In this document: piece after piece, positions 8,979 to 18,082 of the stretch
How the letters are laid out: every line of letters starts with the position of its first letter
How positions within the stretch are numbered: position 1 is the first letter of the stretch
Source of the DNA: Rhodoplanes sp. Z2-YC6860
GTDB lineage: Bacteria; Pseudomonadota; Alphaproteobacteria; Rhizobiales; Xanthobacteraceae
DNA: 64,000 nt
Assembly: GCF_001579845.1 (NCBI RefSeq)
Contig: NZ_CP007440.1
Location: 4,424,029-4,488,028, forward strand
Direction: 5' to 3'
Notes under the pieces: generated by a model
The model's database searches: none
What the model saw: the letters and a program-made list of their open reading frames with translations, nothing else
What the model was told of the DNA's origin: nothing
Position numbers and translations under genes: made by a program

Positions 8979-8986
8979 GGTGAGCC

Positions 8987-10744
8987 ATGACAGCGATCCC
9001 GCTCCTCGACATTCACGATCTGACAGTCGAATTCAGCACGCGGCGCGGCATCGTCAAGGCGGTGCAGCATGTCGACCTGACTGTTGCCAAAGGTGAAACC
9101 GTCGCCATCGTCGGCGAGTCAGGGTCGGGCAAGTCTGTCACGTCTTACGCAGTCATGCGCATTCTCGACCGGGCCGGTCGTATTGCCGACGGCTCGGTCA
9201 TGTTCACCAACATCGACATCCGGCAGGCGAGCGAAGAGGCCATGCGCGAACTTCGCGGGCGCGAAGTTTCCATGATCTTCCAGAACCCGCGCGCCGCCCT
9301 CAATCCGATCCGCAAGGTCGGACATCAGATCGAGGACGTGCTGCTGGAGCACGTGAAGGCTGCGCCGTCGGAAGCCACCGCCAAGGCCATCGAAATCCTT
9401 GAGCAGGTGCGGATCGCCCGGCCACGAGAGCGCTACCATGCCTATCCCTTCGAACTGTCGGGCGGCATGTGCCAGCGGATTGTCATCGCGCTCGCCTTGG
9501 CCTGCCGCCCGCAGCTTTTGATCGCCGACGAGCCGACAACCGGTCTCGACGTGACGACGCAGAAGACGGTGATGGAACTGATCGTCGATCTCACGCGGGA
9601 GCTTGGGATGGCGACGATCCTGATCACGCACGACCTCGGCCTTGCAGCCACGTATTGCAGCAAGGTGGTCGTGATGGAAAAGGGCCGCGTGGTCGAGACG
9701 GCATCAGCCCGCACCATCTTCACCGCGCCATCACATGCTTATACGCGAAAGCTCATGCGAGCGACGCCACGGCCCGACGGCACGTTGCGCGACCTGCTGC
9801 CGGAAGAAGACGCAGCCAAGGCGGCTGCCGGTGCCCAGGTGACTAGGCTCAATGTTGCCGAAGGCAAGCCGTTGCTTGTCGTCAACAAGCTGGTGAAAGA
9901 ATATCCGCGCAAAGGGCTCGACAGTTTCAGCACGGCCTTGAAGATGGTGCTTCACCGCGGTCCGGCGCCCGAACCTGAAGTGTTTCGCGCGGTCGATGGC
10001 ATCAGTTTCACCGTCAACCGCGGCGAGAGTGTTGGCCTCGTTGGCGAGTCTGGCTGCGGCAAGTCGACCACATCGACGATGGTCATGCGCCTGATCGACA
10101 AGAGTGCGGGCTCCATCGTGTTCGACGGCGAGGACATCGGCGAAATCCCGGCCAAGTCCTTTGCCAAGCTGCCGCTGCGAAAGCGCATCCAGATGGTCTT
10201 TCAGGACCCGACGGACAGTCTCAATCCGCGCTTTACGGCCGCGCGGGCGATTGCCGATCCGCTTCTTCAATTGGGCGATCTCAAGGGCAGCGTCGCCATT
10301 CGCGCACGCTGCGAGGAACTGGCGCTGCAGGTGGGGTTGCCCGTGGAATTCCTCGATCGCTTTCCCCACCAGCTTTCCGGCGGCCAGAAAGCGCGGGTCG
10401 GCATCGCACGCGCCATTGCGCTGAAGCCGGACCTGATCATCCTTGATGAACCGACCGCGGCACTCGATGTCTCCGTGCAGGCGGTCGTCCTCAATCTTCT
10501 TCAGAACCTGAAGGAGACGCTCGGCATGAGCTATCTCTTCGTCTCGCATGACCTGAATGTCGTCCGACTGCTCTGTGACCGGGTGATCGTGATGCAGTCG
10601 GGCAAGATCGTGGAAGAGGGGCCCACCGAGCGCGTGCTGGTGGCGCCTGAAGCGCAATACACACGCGATCTGCTGGCAGCCATTCCGCATCCGACCTTTG
10701 GTCCGGAGCATGCGGATCCGGCTCGCGCGGTGGCCGTTCAGTGA
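8987..10744 (+). CDS. fused dual ABC transporter ATP-binding protein (DppD-DppF-like)
   Basis: A 585-residue cytoplasmic ATPase with two complete nucleotide-binding domains in one chain, equivalent to DppD plus DppF. Domain 1: Walker A GESGSGKS near residue 42, signature LSGGMCQR, Walker B LLIADEPT. Domain 2: Walker A GESGCGKST near 353, signature LSGGQKARVGIARA, Walker B LIILDEPTAAL. A linker of about 40 residues joins them. Both sites look competent. It powers the permease pair upstream. An ATG with a GAGGTGAGCC ribosome-binding region gives the start. Confidence 0.92.
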   Translation: MTAIPLLDIHDLTVEFSTRRGIVKAVQHVDLTVAKGETVAIVGESGSGKSVTSYAVMRILDRAGRIADGSVMFTNIDIRQASEEAMRELRGREVSMIFQNPRAALNPIRKVGHQIEDVLLEHVKAAPSEATAKAIEILEQVRIARPRERYHAYPFELSGGMCQRIVIALALACRPQLLIADEPTTGLDVTTQKTVMELIVDLTRELGMATILITHDLGLAATYCSKVVVMEKGRVVETASARTIFTAPSHAYTRKLMRATPRPDGTLRDLLPEEDAAKAAAGAQVTRLNVAEGKPLLVVNKLVKEYPRKGLDSFSTALKMVLHRGPAPEPEVFRAVDGISFTVNRGESVGLVGESGCGKSTTSTMVMRLIDKSAGSIVFDGEDIGEIPAKSFAKLPLRKRIQMVFQDPTDSLNPRFTAARAIADPLLQLGDLKGSVAIRARCEELALQVGLPVEFLDRFPHQLSGGQKARVGIARAIALKPDLIILDEPTAALDVSVQAVVLNLLQNLKETLGMSYLFVSHDLNVVRLLCDRVIVMQSGKIVEEGPTERVLVAPEAQYTRDLLAAIPHPTFGPEHADPARAVAVQ

Positions 10745-10900
10745 CGCCCGTGTCCGGCAATGACGGCGATTTCCCGTGCCGTGCAGGCTGCTTCAGCGAG
10801 CAACCGGACTCTTGAATTGGCCTCACTGCCTTGCGAGCACATACGGCGCGCCAGTCTGTCTCGCCCTCGCAAGCAAGCCGGGCACGAGCGTAAGAAGCCG

Positions 10901-13066
10901 TTAGAAGTGATACGCGATCCCGCCGTAGACGGTGCGGCCGGCCGCTGGAAAGCCGACGGCATATTCATAGTTGCTGTTGAAGAGATTGGTTGCCCGCACA
11001 TAGACATCGATGCCATTGGCGAAGGATTTCTGGATACGCGCGTTGACCACCGCGTAATTGGAGAGCTTTTGCCGCACGGCTGCGTTTGATTTGGAGCCGA
11101 CCGATTGGTCCATAAAGTAGGACAGGTCGCTCGACACCTGCCAGCCGGGATAAGGCTCGTATGTGGCGAGCAGATCGATGACGTGGCGCGGCCGGTAATC
11201 GACGGGCAATCCTGACGAAGGATAGCGCATGTCGAGATAAGTGTAGCCCGGCCGGAAGGTCACGTTCGGCAGCGGCGAGTAAGCGCCCGAAACCTGGAAA
11301 CCAGACATGGTCACGTCGCGGTTGACATAGATCTGGTTGATCTGATCGTTGAGGATGAAATTGTTCACATCGTTGTGGAACGCGCTGGCGCGCAATTGCG
11401 CATTCGGCGCGAGCGTCCAGGCAAGGCCGGCTTCATAGTTGTCCGATTCCTCGGGGCGCAATGTGCTGTTTCCTTGCTGCGGATTGAACAGTTGATCAAT
11501 GGTCGGAAAGCGGACCTTGTGTGCATACGTGCCAAAGGCGAGCAGACTCTGCGTCAGATCGTAGCCGACGCTCCCCATCCATTGCGAGCCGATGTCCGTT
11601 GTATCCACGCGCTCGAACCAGTGATGGCTGTAGCCCATCGTCAAATGCAGACGAGGCATTGGATCGACGCGATACTCGGTGGCAGCCGATGTCGTCGACA
11701 GATCATGAGACTCGCCCAATGTGCGCCAGCCATACTGTGTCGCTTTGCTGCCGCTACCGCCGCCAGCCCCGCCGCCGGTGCCTTTACCTCCGCCACTACC
11801 GCTTAGAACGATGTCGCGGATGGAGCCGGATAGATCTTCAGCCTCCCGGCGGATCGCCACGTTCGAGGTGATGCTGCCGAAGGCGCCAAGATCGTAGCGC
11901 GCCTCAGCCTGTCCGCCGCTGACGGTCGTGTGGATCATTTCATCGAACGTTTTGGCGGTCGGATCCGTCATGGTTGTGTAGTTGGCGTTGTCGAAGCGTT
12001 TGTCGCGCACGTCGAGCTTGTTGATATAGCCCGTGAAGCGCAGCGCGAGCGGGCCGCCGGGCTCGTAGCCGGCATCGAATTGTGCCGACTTGCCGACGAT
12101 CGGGCCGAGCCGTTCGAAGTTCTGCCCTGACGTGAAGGGATTGTTCGATCCCGGTGCAATCGTATTCGCCGGCAAGCCTTCATGGCCGCTCAAATGGCTG
12201 ACGCTGAGGCCGAGTCGCCAATCGCCAAGACGGGCGCCGAAATTGGCGAACACATTCGATTGCTCGCTGTCGCTGTTGCTACGAGAGTTGCCGTCGGGCA
12301 GCACAAAGGCGTTACGCTTCATGTTGCTACCGCTGACGAAGAAATCGAAATTCTCGACGCCGCCGGACAACGTGCCATAAGTGCGGCGCGCGCTGCCGCC
12401 GCCAATTTCAGTACCGACATCGCCATGAACACCGCTGGTGCCCTTCTTGGTAATGATGTCGATGACGCCGGCAATCGTCCCTGGTCCGTAGAGAACCGAA
12501 CTTGGGCCCTGGATGATTTTGAGCTGGTCGATGTTCTCGGTCGGGATCAGCGAAGGGTCGAACTGGCCGTCCACGGCCGAATTCAGCGGAACGCCATTGA
12601 GAAAAATCTGCGTTTGGCGCGGCGGCAGACCGCGCATCATGATGCGCGGAATGCCCTGGCCGCCGCTCGTGACAACCACGCCCGGAACGGCACGCACCGC
12701 TTCATCGAGGCTCCGTGCGCCTTTTTGTACGATCTGCTCATCGGTGACGATTGACGTGGTTTCCGCCGTTGCCTCGGCAGGCGCTCGCCCGGGGACGGCC
12801 GACTCGGCAGGCCTGCGCGCGTCCTTTTGCTCGATCCGCTTATAGCTAACGACCGGCGTGTTCCTTTTCCGCGTTGGCTTTTTGGGCGCACGCTTGGTGA
12901 CGGCGATTTTGCGAAGCGTAACTGATTCAATGTTGGAGGCACGCTTGGTAACGACGACTTCGCCGAGCGTATAGGGCTCGGTGCGTTTTTTGGTCTCTTC
13001 TTCGGCTGTGGCCGGACCGATAACTGAAGACAGTCCCAGGATCGCGGAAACGACGCGACGGATCAT
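10901..13066 (-). CDS. TonB-dependent outer-membrane receptor
   Basis: A 721-residue receptor with a signal peptide (MIRRVVSAILGLSSVIGPATA), a plug domain (DEAVRAVPGVVVTSGGQGIP; IMMRGLPPRQTQIFLNGVPL; QGPSSVLYGPGTIAGVIDII) and a 22-strand-type barrel ending in an aromatic residue (GGIAYHF). It moves a scarce solute across the outer membrane using TonB energy. Two odd points: the N-terminus holds two TonB-box-like copies 17 residues apart (EVVVTKRA at 36-43, KIAVTKRA at 53-60), and an extracellular loop near residues 422-440 carries a Gly-rich insertion. It is the third gene of an operon with an S-component-like membrane protein and a TiaS-like protein, which suggests a ligand other than the common siderophores. 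Ligand unknown. Confidence 0.9.
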   Translation of the reverse strand: MIRRVVSAILGLSSVIGPATAEEETKKRTEPYTLGEVVVTKRASNIESVTLRKIAVTKRAPKKPTRKRNTPVVSYKRIEQKDARRPAESAVPGRAPAEATAETTSIVTDEQIVQKGARSLDEAVRAVPGVVVTSGGQGIPRIMMRGLPPRQTQIFLNGVPLNSAVDGQFDPSLIPTENIDQLKIIQGPSSVLYGPGTIAGVIDIITKKGTSGVHGDVGTEIGGGSARRTYGTLSGGVENFDFFVSGSNMKRNAFVLPDGNSRSNSDSEQSNVFANFGARLGDWRLGLSVSHLSGHEGLPANTIAPGSNNPFTSGQNFERLGPIVGKSAQFDAGYEPGGPLALRFTGYINKLDVRDKRFDNANYTTMTDPTAKTFDEMIHTTVSGGQAEARYDLGAFGSITSNVAIRREAEDLSGSIRDIVLSGSGGGKGTGGGAGGGSGSKATQYGWRTLGESHDLSTTSAATEYRVDPMPRLHLTMGYSHHWFERVDTTDIGSQWMGSVGYDLTQSLLAFGTYAHKVRFPTIDQLFNPQQGNSTLRPEESDNYEAGLAWTLAPNAQLRASAFHNDVNNFILNDQINQIYVNRDVTMSGFQVSGAYSPLPNVTFRPGYTYLDMRYPSSGLPVDYRPRHVIDLLATYEPYPGWQVSSDLSYFMDQSVGSKSNAAVRQKLSNYAVVNARIQKSFANGIDVYVRATNLFNSNYEYAVGFPAAGRTVYGGIAYHF

Positions 13067-13117
13067 TGCGTAACTTCTTTATTTTCGGGTGGAAAGGCTG
13101 GTGGAAACGAACGCGCC

Positions 13118-13654
13118 TTAGCGGCGCAAGCGCACCAGCAGGAAAGCGGCGAAAACGCCGCCGGCCAGGCCGAACAGAAAATGGCTGGACAGAGGGTACA
13201 GAAGTCCGCTGCGGCCGAAGCCTGCGCCAAAGACCACGATGCTCACAAATTTGACGGCATTCGCCAATCCGGCCGAGAAGCCGATGCCCAAAAGCGAGTT
13301 GCGCACAGCCGGGCCGAACAGGCTCAGAGAATCGATGACCAAGCCTGGGAGCAAATAGACCAAGGCGCCGTGAGGTCCGATGCTGCCGTTGGCCATACCG
13401 AAAATGGCGGCGGTGCACGCTGCGGCGCTTGCGGCCCAAGACCGTCCGGTCACACCGCGCGCTGCAACCAATATGGCCATGACGATCAGGCCGCGCCAAC
13501 CGGGCAGATGCAATGGCAGTCGCAGCCAGGTATCGACCGCCCACACCAGCACGCCGGCAGCGAAGCAGATGCCAAGACCAGCGGGAACGCTGACCGGCGC
13601 TTCAGAACTGCCGGAGAATATCTTTTGAAGCGAGCTGCCAGTCAAAGTGGTCAT
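13118..13654 (-). CDS. six-helix membrane protein resembling an ECF transporter S component
   Basis: A 178-residue hydrophobic protein with about six predicted helices and little else, the size and plan of substrate-binding S components of energy-coupling-factor vitamin/cofactor transporters. The segment GSIGPHGALVYLLPGLVID resembles the loop-helix seen in several S components. No EcfA or EcfT gene is nearby. The ATG at 13654 has AGGAAG 6-8 bases upstream and lies 53 bases inside the upstream gene, so translation is probably coupled. It ends 51 bases before the TonB receptor gene. The family call is by plan and context, not by a diagnostic motif. Confidence 0.6.
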   Translation of the reverse strand: MTTLTGSSLQKIFSGSSEAPVSVPAGLGICFAAGVLVWAVDTWLRLPLHLPGWRGLIVMAILVAARGVTGRSWAASAAACTAAIFGMANGSIGPHGALVYLLPGLVIDSLSLFGPAVRNSLLGIGFSAGLANAVKFVSIVVFGAGFGRSGLLYPLSSHFLFGLAGGVFAAFLLVRLRR

Positions 13655-14390
13655 AGGGACTTCCTGAAGGTTCGACGAGAAGAACGGCCTGGCCGTCGAT
13701 CATGACGCTGCGCGGCCAAGGGCGGACATCGATGCGGTCGGTCGCGTCCACCGGCTCGCCGCTGTGGGCGTGACGAATGGCGTCGACCCCGGAATGGGTC
13801 AGAAGGTAGGTGCCGGTGACAATGCCGCGGGTCTCGCGCAGGCCCGGTCGCCAGGCGATGCGGCCGTCACGACCACTTTTGCGCAATCCCACCGCGGCGA
13901 GCGCGCCGATCACGCCGCCATGGTCGCCTGTCAGGCCCTCCAGCAGCAGCGCCTCACGCCCGGCCAGATCGCGCGCCTCTTTCTGGGTGAGAATGTCCCG
14001 CTTGGCCTTGGAGCCAAAGTCCTCAGCGGCCGACGAAACGGCGGACCAGAGCGCGATGCACAGACCTGCATCGGATCCGTCGGCGCTGTGCTCCAACAGG
14101 TAGGTCCGGCACAGCTCTGCCAAGGCGGGTGTATTCTTGGAAGGCATTTCAACCCGCAGGCACAGCGAGCTGTTATGCGACGTGTAGGGAATGCGCCGGT
14201 CGAACAGCAGTTGATGACGGGTGATCTCATGCACCCGAGCCACTCCAGACGAGCCAATCAGCGCGCCCAACTGTCGCGATAGATAGCCGGTCCCGTGGCT
14301 ATCGAGGTTGTCGGTATCGTCGATCCCAACAAGGATTACCTGGTCCGCTTGAGGCGCGGACGGCGTGATCGGGCGCTGCGTAGAAACCAT
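13602..14390 (-). CDS. TiaS-like protein (tRNA-Ile2 agmatinylcytidine synthetase N-domain, DUF1743-related)
   Basis: A 262-residue soluble protein whose N-terminus carries ILVGIDDTDN (residues 19-28), the signature of the kinase-like domain of archaeal TiaS (GIDDTDSPxGMCT), which uses ATP and agmatine to modify tRNA-Ile2 C34. Further conserved-looking parts are YTSHNSSLCLRVEMP and LEGLTGDHGGVIGALAAVG. Archaeal TiaS is about 420 residues with OB-fold and zinc-ribbon domains for tRNA binding; these are absent here, and bacteria normally use TilS for this tRNA. The protein therefore probably acts on something else, perhaps a small molecule imported by the co-transcribed TonB receptor and membrane protein. 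It is the first gene of that operon. The family relation is moderately sure; the function is unknown. Confidence 0.7.
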   Translation of the reverse strand: MVSTQRPITPSAPQADQVILVGIDDTDNLDSHGTGYLSRQLGALIGSSGVARVHEITRHQLLFDRRIPYTSHNSSLCLRVEMPSKNTPALAELCRTYLLEHSADGSDAGLCIALWSAVSSAAEDFGSKAKRDILTQKEARDLAGREALLLEGLTGDHGGVIGALAAVGLRKSGRDGRIAWRPGLRETRGIVTGTYLLTHSGVDAIRHAHSGEPVDATDRIDVRPWPRSVMIDGQAVLLVEPSGSPYDHFDWQLASKDILRQF

Positions 14391-14412
14391 ATCGATCCGA
14401 CAAGGAAGGCTC

Positions 14413-14430
14413 TATATTCCGTTGAATATA
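14413..14430 (-). promoter_or_regulatory. perfect palindromic operator at the TiaS-like/TonB operon promoter
   Basis: TATATTC (14413-14419), CGTT, then GAATATA (14424-14430): perfect 7-base arms with a 4-base spacer, 22 bases upstream of the first start codon of the operon. On the transcribed (minus) strand a perfect -35 hexamer TTGACA occupies 14454-14459 and a weak -10 would lie next to the palindrome, so a bound protein would block transcription. The half-site CGTTATATT recalls ModE-type molybdate/tungstate boxes, but this is only a resemblance. Confidence 0.6.
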
Positions 14431-14453
14431 ACGTACGTATTTCAATGAGCATG

Positions 14454-14459
14454 TGTCAA
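14454..14459 (-). promoter_or_regulatory. -35 element (TTGACA) of the TiaS-like/TonB operon
   Basis: Read on the minus strand, the bases are exactly TTGACA. With an 18-base spacer the -10 would be TACGTT (14430-14435), a weak match that overlaps the edge of the palindromic operator. The arrangement of a strong -35, weak -10 and operator at the start site is common in tightly repressed uptake operons. Confidence 0.4.
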
Positions 14460-14561
14460 TCTTCATGGCTGATGATAACGTCAGCGCCGCCCGCGCCACT
14501 GATCCGTCGTTACCTCCAAGGCGGGAGCGTCGCTCATTCGATCTAAGGCATCGCACCAGAG

Positions 14562-14943
14562 CTATCCGCGCGACATCGGCGCCGACGAAGTGATCGGCTG
14601 CAATACCACCGACCTCACCAAGTCCGTGAGCGACGCCGACGCGGTGTCCGACACCTTCGAGGCGATGTGGCGACGCGGTTGCTCGCGGTTCTCAAGCCCG
14701 ACGGCTGCGCGGCCTTCATCGCCTCAGGCGCGAAGGCGCCATAGCCCGATCACAGCGACGTGGCGGCGTTGCGCCCGGATGCCTCCGGCGACCGGCCGCA
14801 TGTGGAGCGCGTTGCTGCGTTTTATCGGGAGGGACCGATCCGCTCGCCGCATTTCACTCGACAAGCCATCAGAGGCGGCCGAAGCGCCCCGGATCGGTGA
14901 GGCGCGCCACTTCAAAGGCAGGCTGGCGTTCAAGGTGCGTTGA
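14562..14943 (+). pseudogene. broken 3' copy of the MDR oxidoreductase gene at 1252-2175
   Basis: The bases from 14562 align with 1791 onward of the MDR gene and end in the same place: protein remnants ARHFKGRLAFKVR here and ARHFKGKLVFKVR there. A one-base deletion lies near 14660 (GACACCTTCGAGGCGATG against GACACCGTCGGCGGCGATG), and the original frame has an in-frame TAG at about 14742 (AKAP-stop). The 5' two thirds of the gene are missing. It is a decayed partial paralogue about 12.4 kb from the intact gene, next to tRNA-Pro. Confidence 0.85.
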
Positions 14944-14956
14944 GGGGGCTAAGTAT

Positions 14957-15034
14957 TGGTCGGAGCGGCGAGATTCGAACTCGCGACCCCCAGTCCCCCA
15001 GACTGGTGCGCTAACCGGGCTGCGCTACGCTCCG
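14957..15034 (-). tRNA. tRNA-Pro (GGG)
   Basis: Complete cloverleaf on the minus strand: acceptor stem CGGAGCG/CGCTCCG, D arm GCGC...GCGC, anticodon arm CCAGT-CTGGGGG-ACTGG giving anticodon GGG, T arm GCGAG-TTCGAAT-CTCGC, discriminator A and an encoded CCA end (14957-14959). Seventy-eight bases in all. Confidence 0.95.
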
Positions 15035-15075
15035 CCGGGCAGTGATGTACGACGTGGGGACGGGCGGCGCAAGTT

Positions 15076-16419
15076 TCAGGCGGCCGGCCCGGCGATGACC
15101 GTGAGGTTTGCCGGCGGACCCGCGCCAGCCATCTGGTCGCGGCGCTTCAGGTAGTTCCGGTTGGCCGCGATCAGGCCCCACATCAGGCCCATCAGAAGGA
15201 AGGTGTGCCGCCAGTGGTCCGTGTCGATGATGAAGCTCTCGGTCGCGACGCCAAAATAGCCCGCGAAGACCGTGATGGTGGTCTGCTGCCAGGGCGTGCG
15301 CGCGAATGTGGCGCGCAGACCCTGGCCGAGCGTCAGGAACACCAGCGCCGGATAACACGCGCCGGCGAGCCAGCCGCCCGACATGAAGGCGTTGAGGAAG
15401 GAGTTGTGCGTGTCCTCGGGGAAGTACTTGTGGAACTGGATCGGCCCGATGCCGACCGGATAGTCGAGTGCCAGGACCGCGCCCATGATATGGCGGGCGA
15501 ACCGGCCCTGCGCGCCGACGTCGTAGCTCTGGTTTAGGCTCGCGCGCTCCTTGAAAAGCGACGCCACGCTGTCGAGCGACAGGAGCACCATCAGGCCCGC
15601 GGCCAGCACTGCAACGCCGACGATCGAGAACGTCACGATGCGAAACCGTTGCGACGGCGACCGCGTGGTGATCATGACGAGCGCCAGCATCACAATCGCG
15701 GTGTAAGCCAACTGACCCCACGCGGCGCGCGAGAACGACAGCAGTACGGCGATGGCAATGAGGCCGAAGATCGCGGCGCCCTTGGCGGCGCGCTTGAAAC
15801 CATCGGAGATGACCATCTGCAGGCAAAGCAGCGCGGGGAATATCAGGAAGGCGCCGAGCACGTTCGGATCCTTGAAGGTGCCGCGGGCGCGGTCGTAGAG
15901 CAGCAGCAGTTCGTCCAGGCTCCCCACGAGGCGGGAATAGCCGAAGATCGCAGCGGCCGACGCGATCACGCCGCCGGCGACGCAGCCCGCCGTGATGGCC
16001 TTGAGGCGATCCTCGGTGTTGTCGCTGAGAATCACAGCAAAGAACATCGCGGTGAACGCCAGATACCAGGACGTGATCAGCCAGGCTGTGACGGGCGGAT
16101 CGTCGATCACGGTGGCGCCGCCGATGCTGTAGCCGACATTGACCAGCACCAGCAGCACGATCATCGGCAGCACGGTCCGCGACATTGCCAGCCCGCCGAT
16201 GGCAAACAGGATCATCGACCCGAAGGTCAAGAGCTCGTAGGGGCTGGGTTCGATGAACACGATGGCGCCGCTTGCGCCGACGAGCCAGAGCATCGCACAG
16301 CGCAGCCGCTCGGCAGGAATGCGCATGCCCGGCTGATGCACACGGGCCGGGGCAGCAGCAAGCGGCCGTGCATCCTCGTAGGACGAGGCTTGCGAGGGCG
16401 CGGCCTGCAATACGATCAT
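15076..16419 (-). CDS. O-antigen ligase/polymerase-family membrane protein
   Basis: A 447-residue polytopic inner-membrane protein, about 10-12 helices, of the O-antigen ligase (Wzy_C/WaaL) superfamily that joins or polymerises lipid-linked saccharides on the periplasmic face. Signature parts are GTFKDPNVLGAFLIFPALL before a helix, LSFSRAAWGQ, and a large periplasmic loop containing the catalytic-type His (PEDTHNSFLNAFM). Its ATG overlaps the stop of the upstream glycosylphosphotransferase gene (TGATG). By context it is the polymerase or ligase of an exopolysaccharide or capsule. Confidence 0.85.
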   Translation of the reverse strand: MIVLQAAPSQASSYEDARPLAAAPARVHQPGMRIPAERLRCAMLWLVGASGAIVFIEPSPYELLTFGSMILFAIGGLAMSRTVLPMIVLLVLVNVGYSIGGATVIDDPPVTAWLITSWYLAFTAMFFAVILSDNTEDRLKAITAGCVAGGVIASAAAIFGYSRLVGSLDELLLLYDRARGTFKDPNVLGAFLIFPALLCLQMVISDGFKRAAKGAAIFGLIAIAVLLSFSRAAWGQLAYTAIVMLALVMITTRSPSQRFRIVTFSIVGVAVLAAGLMVLLSLDSVASLFKERASLNQSYDVGAQGRFARHIMGAVLALDYPVGIGPIQFHKYFPEDTHNSFLNAFMSGGWLAGACYPALVFLTLGQGLRATFARTPWQQTTITVFAGYFGVATESFIIDTDHWRHTFLLMGLMWGLIAANRNYLKRRDQMAGAGPPANLTVIAGPAA

Positions 16420-18026
16420 CAGTAGGCGTTTTCGGACTTGAGCAGCGAGAGCGGCGTCCGGGCGAGGATGTAAAGGTCGAACAGCACCGACCAGTTTTCG
16501 ATGTAGTACAGGTCGTGCTCGACGCGGCCTTTGATCTTTTCGGGGCTGGTGAGCTCACCGCGCCAGCCGTTGATCTGCGCCCAGCCGGTGATCCCGGGCT
16601 TGACGCGGTGGCGGGCGAAATAGCCGTCGACCGCCTCATCGAACTGACGGTTCTCGATCTTCTGATTGACCGCATGCGGGCGCGGGCCGACCAATGACAA
16701 ATTGCCCTTGAACACCACGTTGAAGAGCTGCGGCAGTTCGTCGATCGAGGTCTTGCGGATGAAGCGTCCGACGCGGGTGACGCGCGGATCATCCTTGGTG
16801 ACGCTCTTCTCCACCGAATGATCGGTCATGTGGGTGTAGAGCGAGCGGAATTTGTAGACATCGATCTCGTCGTTGTTGAAGCCGTGGCGCTTCTGCTTGA
16901 AGAACACCGGGCCCTTGCTGTCGAGCTTGATCAGGGCAGCGACGAGCAGCATCAGCGGCGCAAAGGCGATCAGCGCGAAGCTGCCGATGATCCGGTCGAA
17001 CATGACCTTCATCACCACGTCCCAGTCGGTGATCGGCCGGTCGAACACGTCGAGCACCGGCACCTCGCCGAGATACGAATAGGAGCGCGGGCGGAAGCGG
17101 AGCTTGTTGGAATGCGCGGAGAGCCGGATGTCGACTGGCAGCACCCAGAGCTTCTTCAGCATCTCCAGGATGCGGCCTTCGGCCATGATCGGCAGGCTGA
17201 AGATCACGAGATCGACACGCGTTCTTCGCGCGAATTCGACAAGGTCGTCGACGGTGCCGAGCTTGCGCTCACCAGCGATCGCTTTGGGCGAACGGTCGTC
17301 GTTCCGGTCATCGAACAGGCCGACGATGCGCAGGTCGGTGTCGCGCTGCTCCTTCAGAGCGCTGATCAATGCCTCGCCGGCGGCGCCGCCGCCAACGATC
17401 GCGGTGCGGCGGTTGAGGCGGCCTTCCTTGGTCCAGCGCCGCACCATCAGGAACAGTCCGCGGCGGAATGCAATCAGCGCCACCAGACCGACGATGTAGA
17501 AGCTGGCGAGCCAGACGCGCGAGAACAGCTCTCCGGCCTTGGCGAAAAACGAGGTGCCGATCACGATCAGGAACACCACGGACCATGCGGAAGCGAGGCG
17601 AAAGTATTGCTTCTCGTAACCGCGGAAGGCCTGAATCTGGTAGATGTCGGCGGCCTGGAAGGCCAGCGTGGCGAGCAGCGCGACGCCAATGATCGCGGCG
17701 AAGTAGTGCCACGAAAAATAAAGCGAGATGCCTGCCGTCGGCATGACGTAAACGGCGTAGATGATGATGCCGATCGCCGCCACCAGCGCAAATTCGATCA
17801 TGCGGATGGCGCCGGCGAGCACGATCGGCGACATGGCCGCGGCGACCGGTTCGGCGGCTGCAGCGGCCGCCGCTTCGGCGAGCGGGCGCGGCGGCGCACC
17901 AAGAGGCCGGGCGCCACCACCGGGAGACGCCGCTGCCGCTTCAATCATGCTGCGAGAGTCGAACTGCGCCATGGCCACACGTCCAATGTCATTTCCAGCC
18001 GCGCGCCAAACGGGACGCAGCCTCAT
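16419..18026 (-). CDS. undecaprenyl-phosphate glycosylphosphotransferase (polyprenyl glycosylphosphotransferase)
   Basis: A 535-residue membrane enzyme that starts exopolysaccharide assembly by moving a sugar-1-phosphate to undecaprenyl phosphate. Order: Ala/Pro-rich N-terminus, four to five helices (about 75-200), a CoA-binding-like Rossmann domain ([19 protein letters not shown]), a further helix, then the bacterial sugar transferase domain (from about 345; [53 protein letters not shown]). This is the WbaP/ExoY-like architecture. An alternative start is the ATG at 17972 (MAQFDSRSM); neither start has a strong ribosome-binding site. It lies between the GT4 and ligase genes in one unit. Confidence 0.9.
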   Translation of the reverse strand: MRLRPVWRAAGNDIGRVAMAQFDSRSMIEAAAASPGGGARPLGAPPRPLAEAAAAAAAEPVAAAMSPIVLAGAIRMIEFALVAAIGIIIYAVYVMPTAGISLYFSWHYFAAIIGVALLATLAFQAADIYQIQAFRGYEKQYFRLASAWSVVFLIVIGTSFFAKAGELFSRVWLASFYIVGLVALIAFRRGLFLMVRRWTKEGRLNRRTAIVGGGAAGEALISALKEQRDTDLRIVGLFDDRNDDRSPKAIAGERKLGTVDDLVEFARRTRVDLVIFSLPIMAEGRILEMLKKLWVLPVDIRLSAHSNKLRFRPRSYSYLGEVPVLDVFDRPITDWDVVMKVMFDRIIGSFALIAFAPLMLLVAALIKLDSKGPVFFKQKRHGFNNDEIDVYKFRSLYTHMTDHSVEKSVTKDDPRVTRVGRFIRKTSIDELPQLFNVVFKGNLSLVGPRPHAVNQKIENRQFDEAVDGYFARHRVKPGITGWAQINGWRGELTSPEKIKGRVEHDLYYIENWSVLFDLYILARTPLSLLKSENAY

Positions 18027-18082
18027 TCCATCTCGCCGGCCAAACTAGTTAAGAGAGTTCAAAAAACCGTTAGTGCGAGTGC

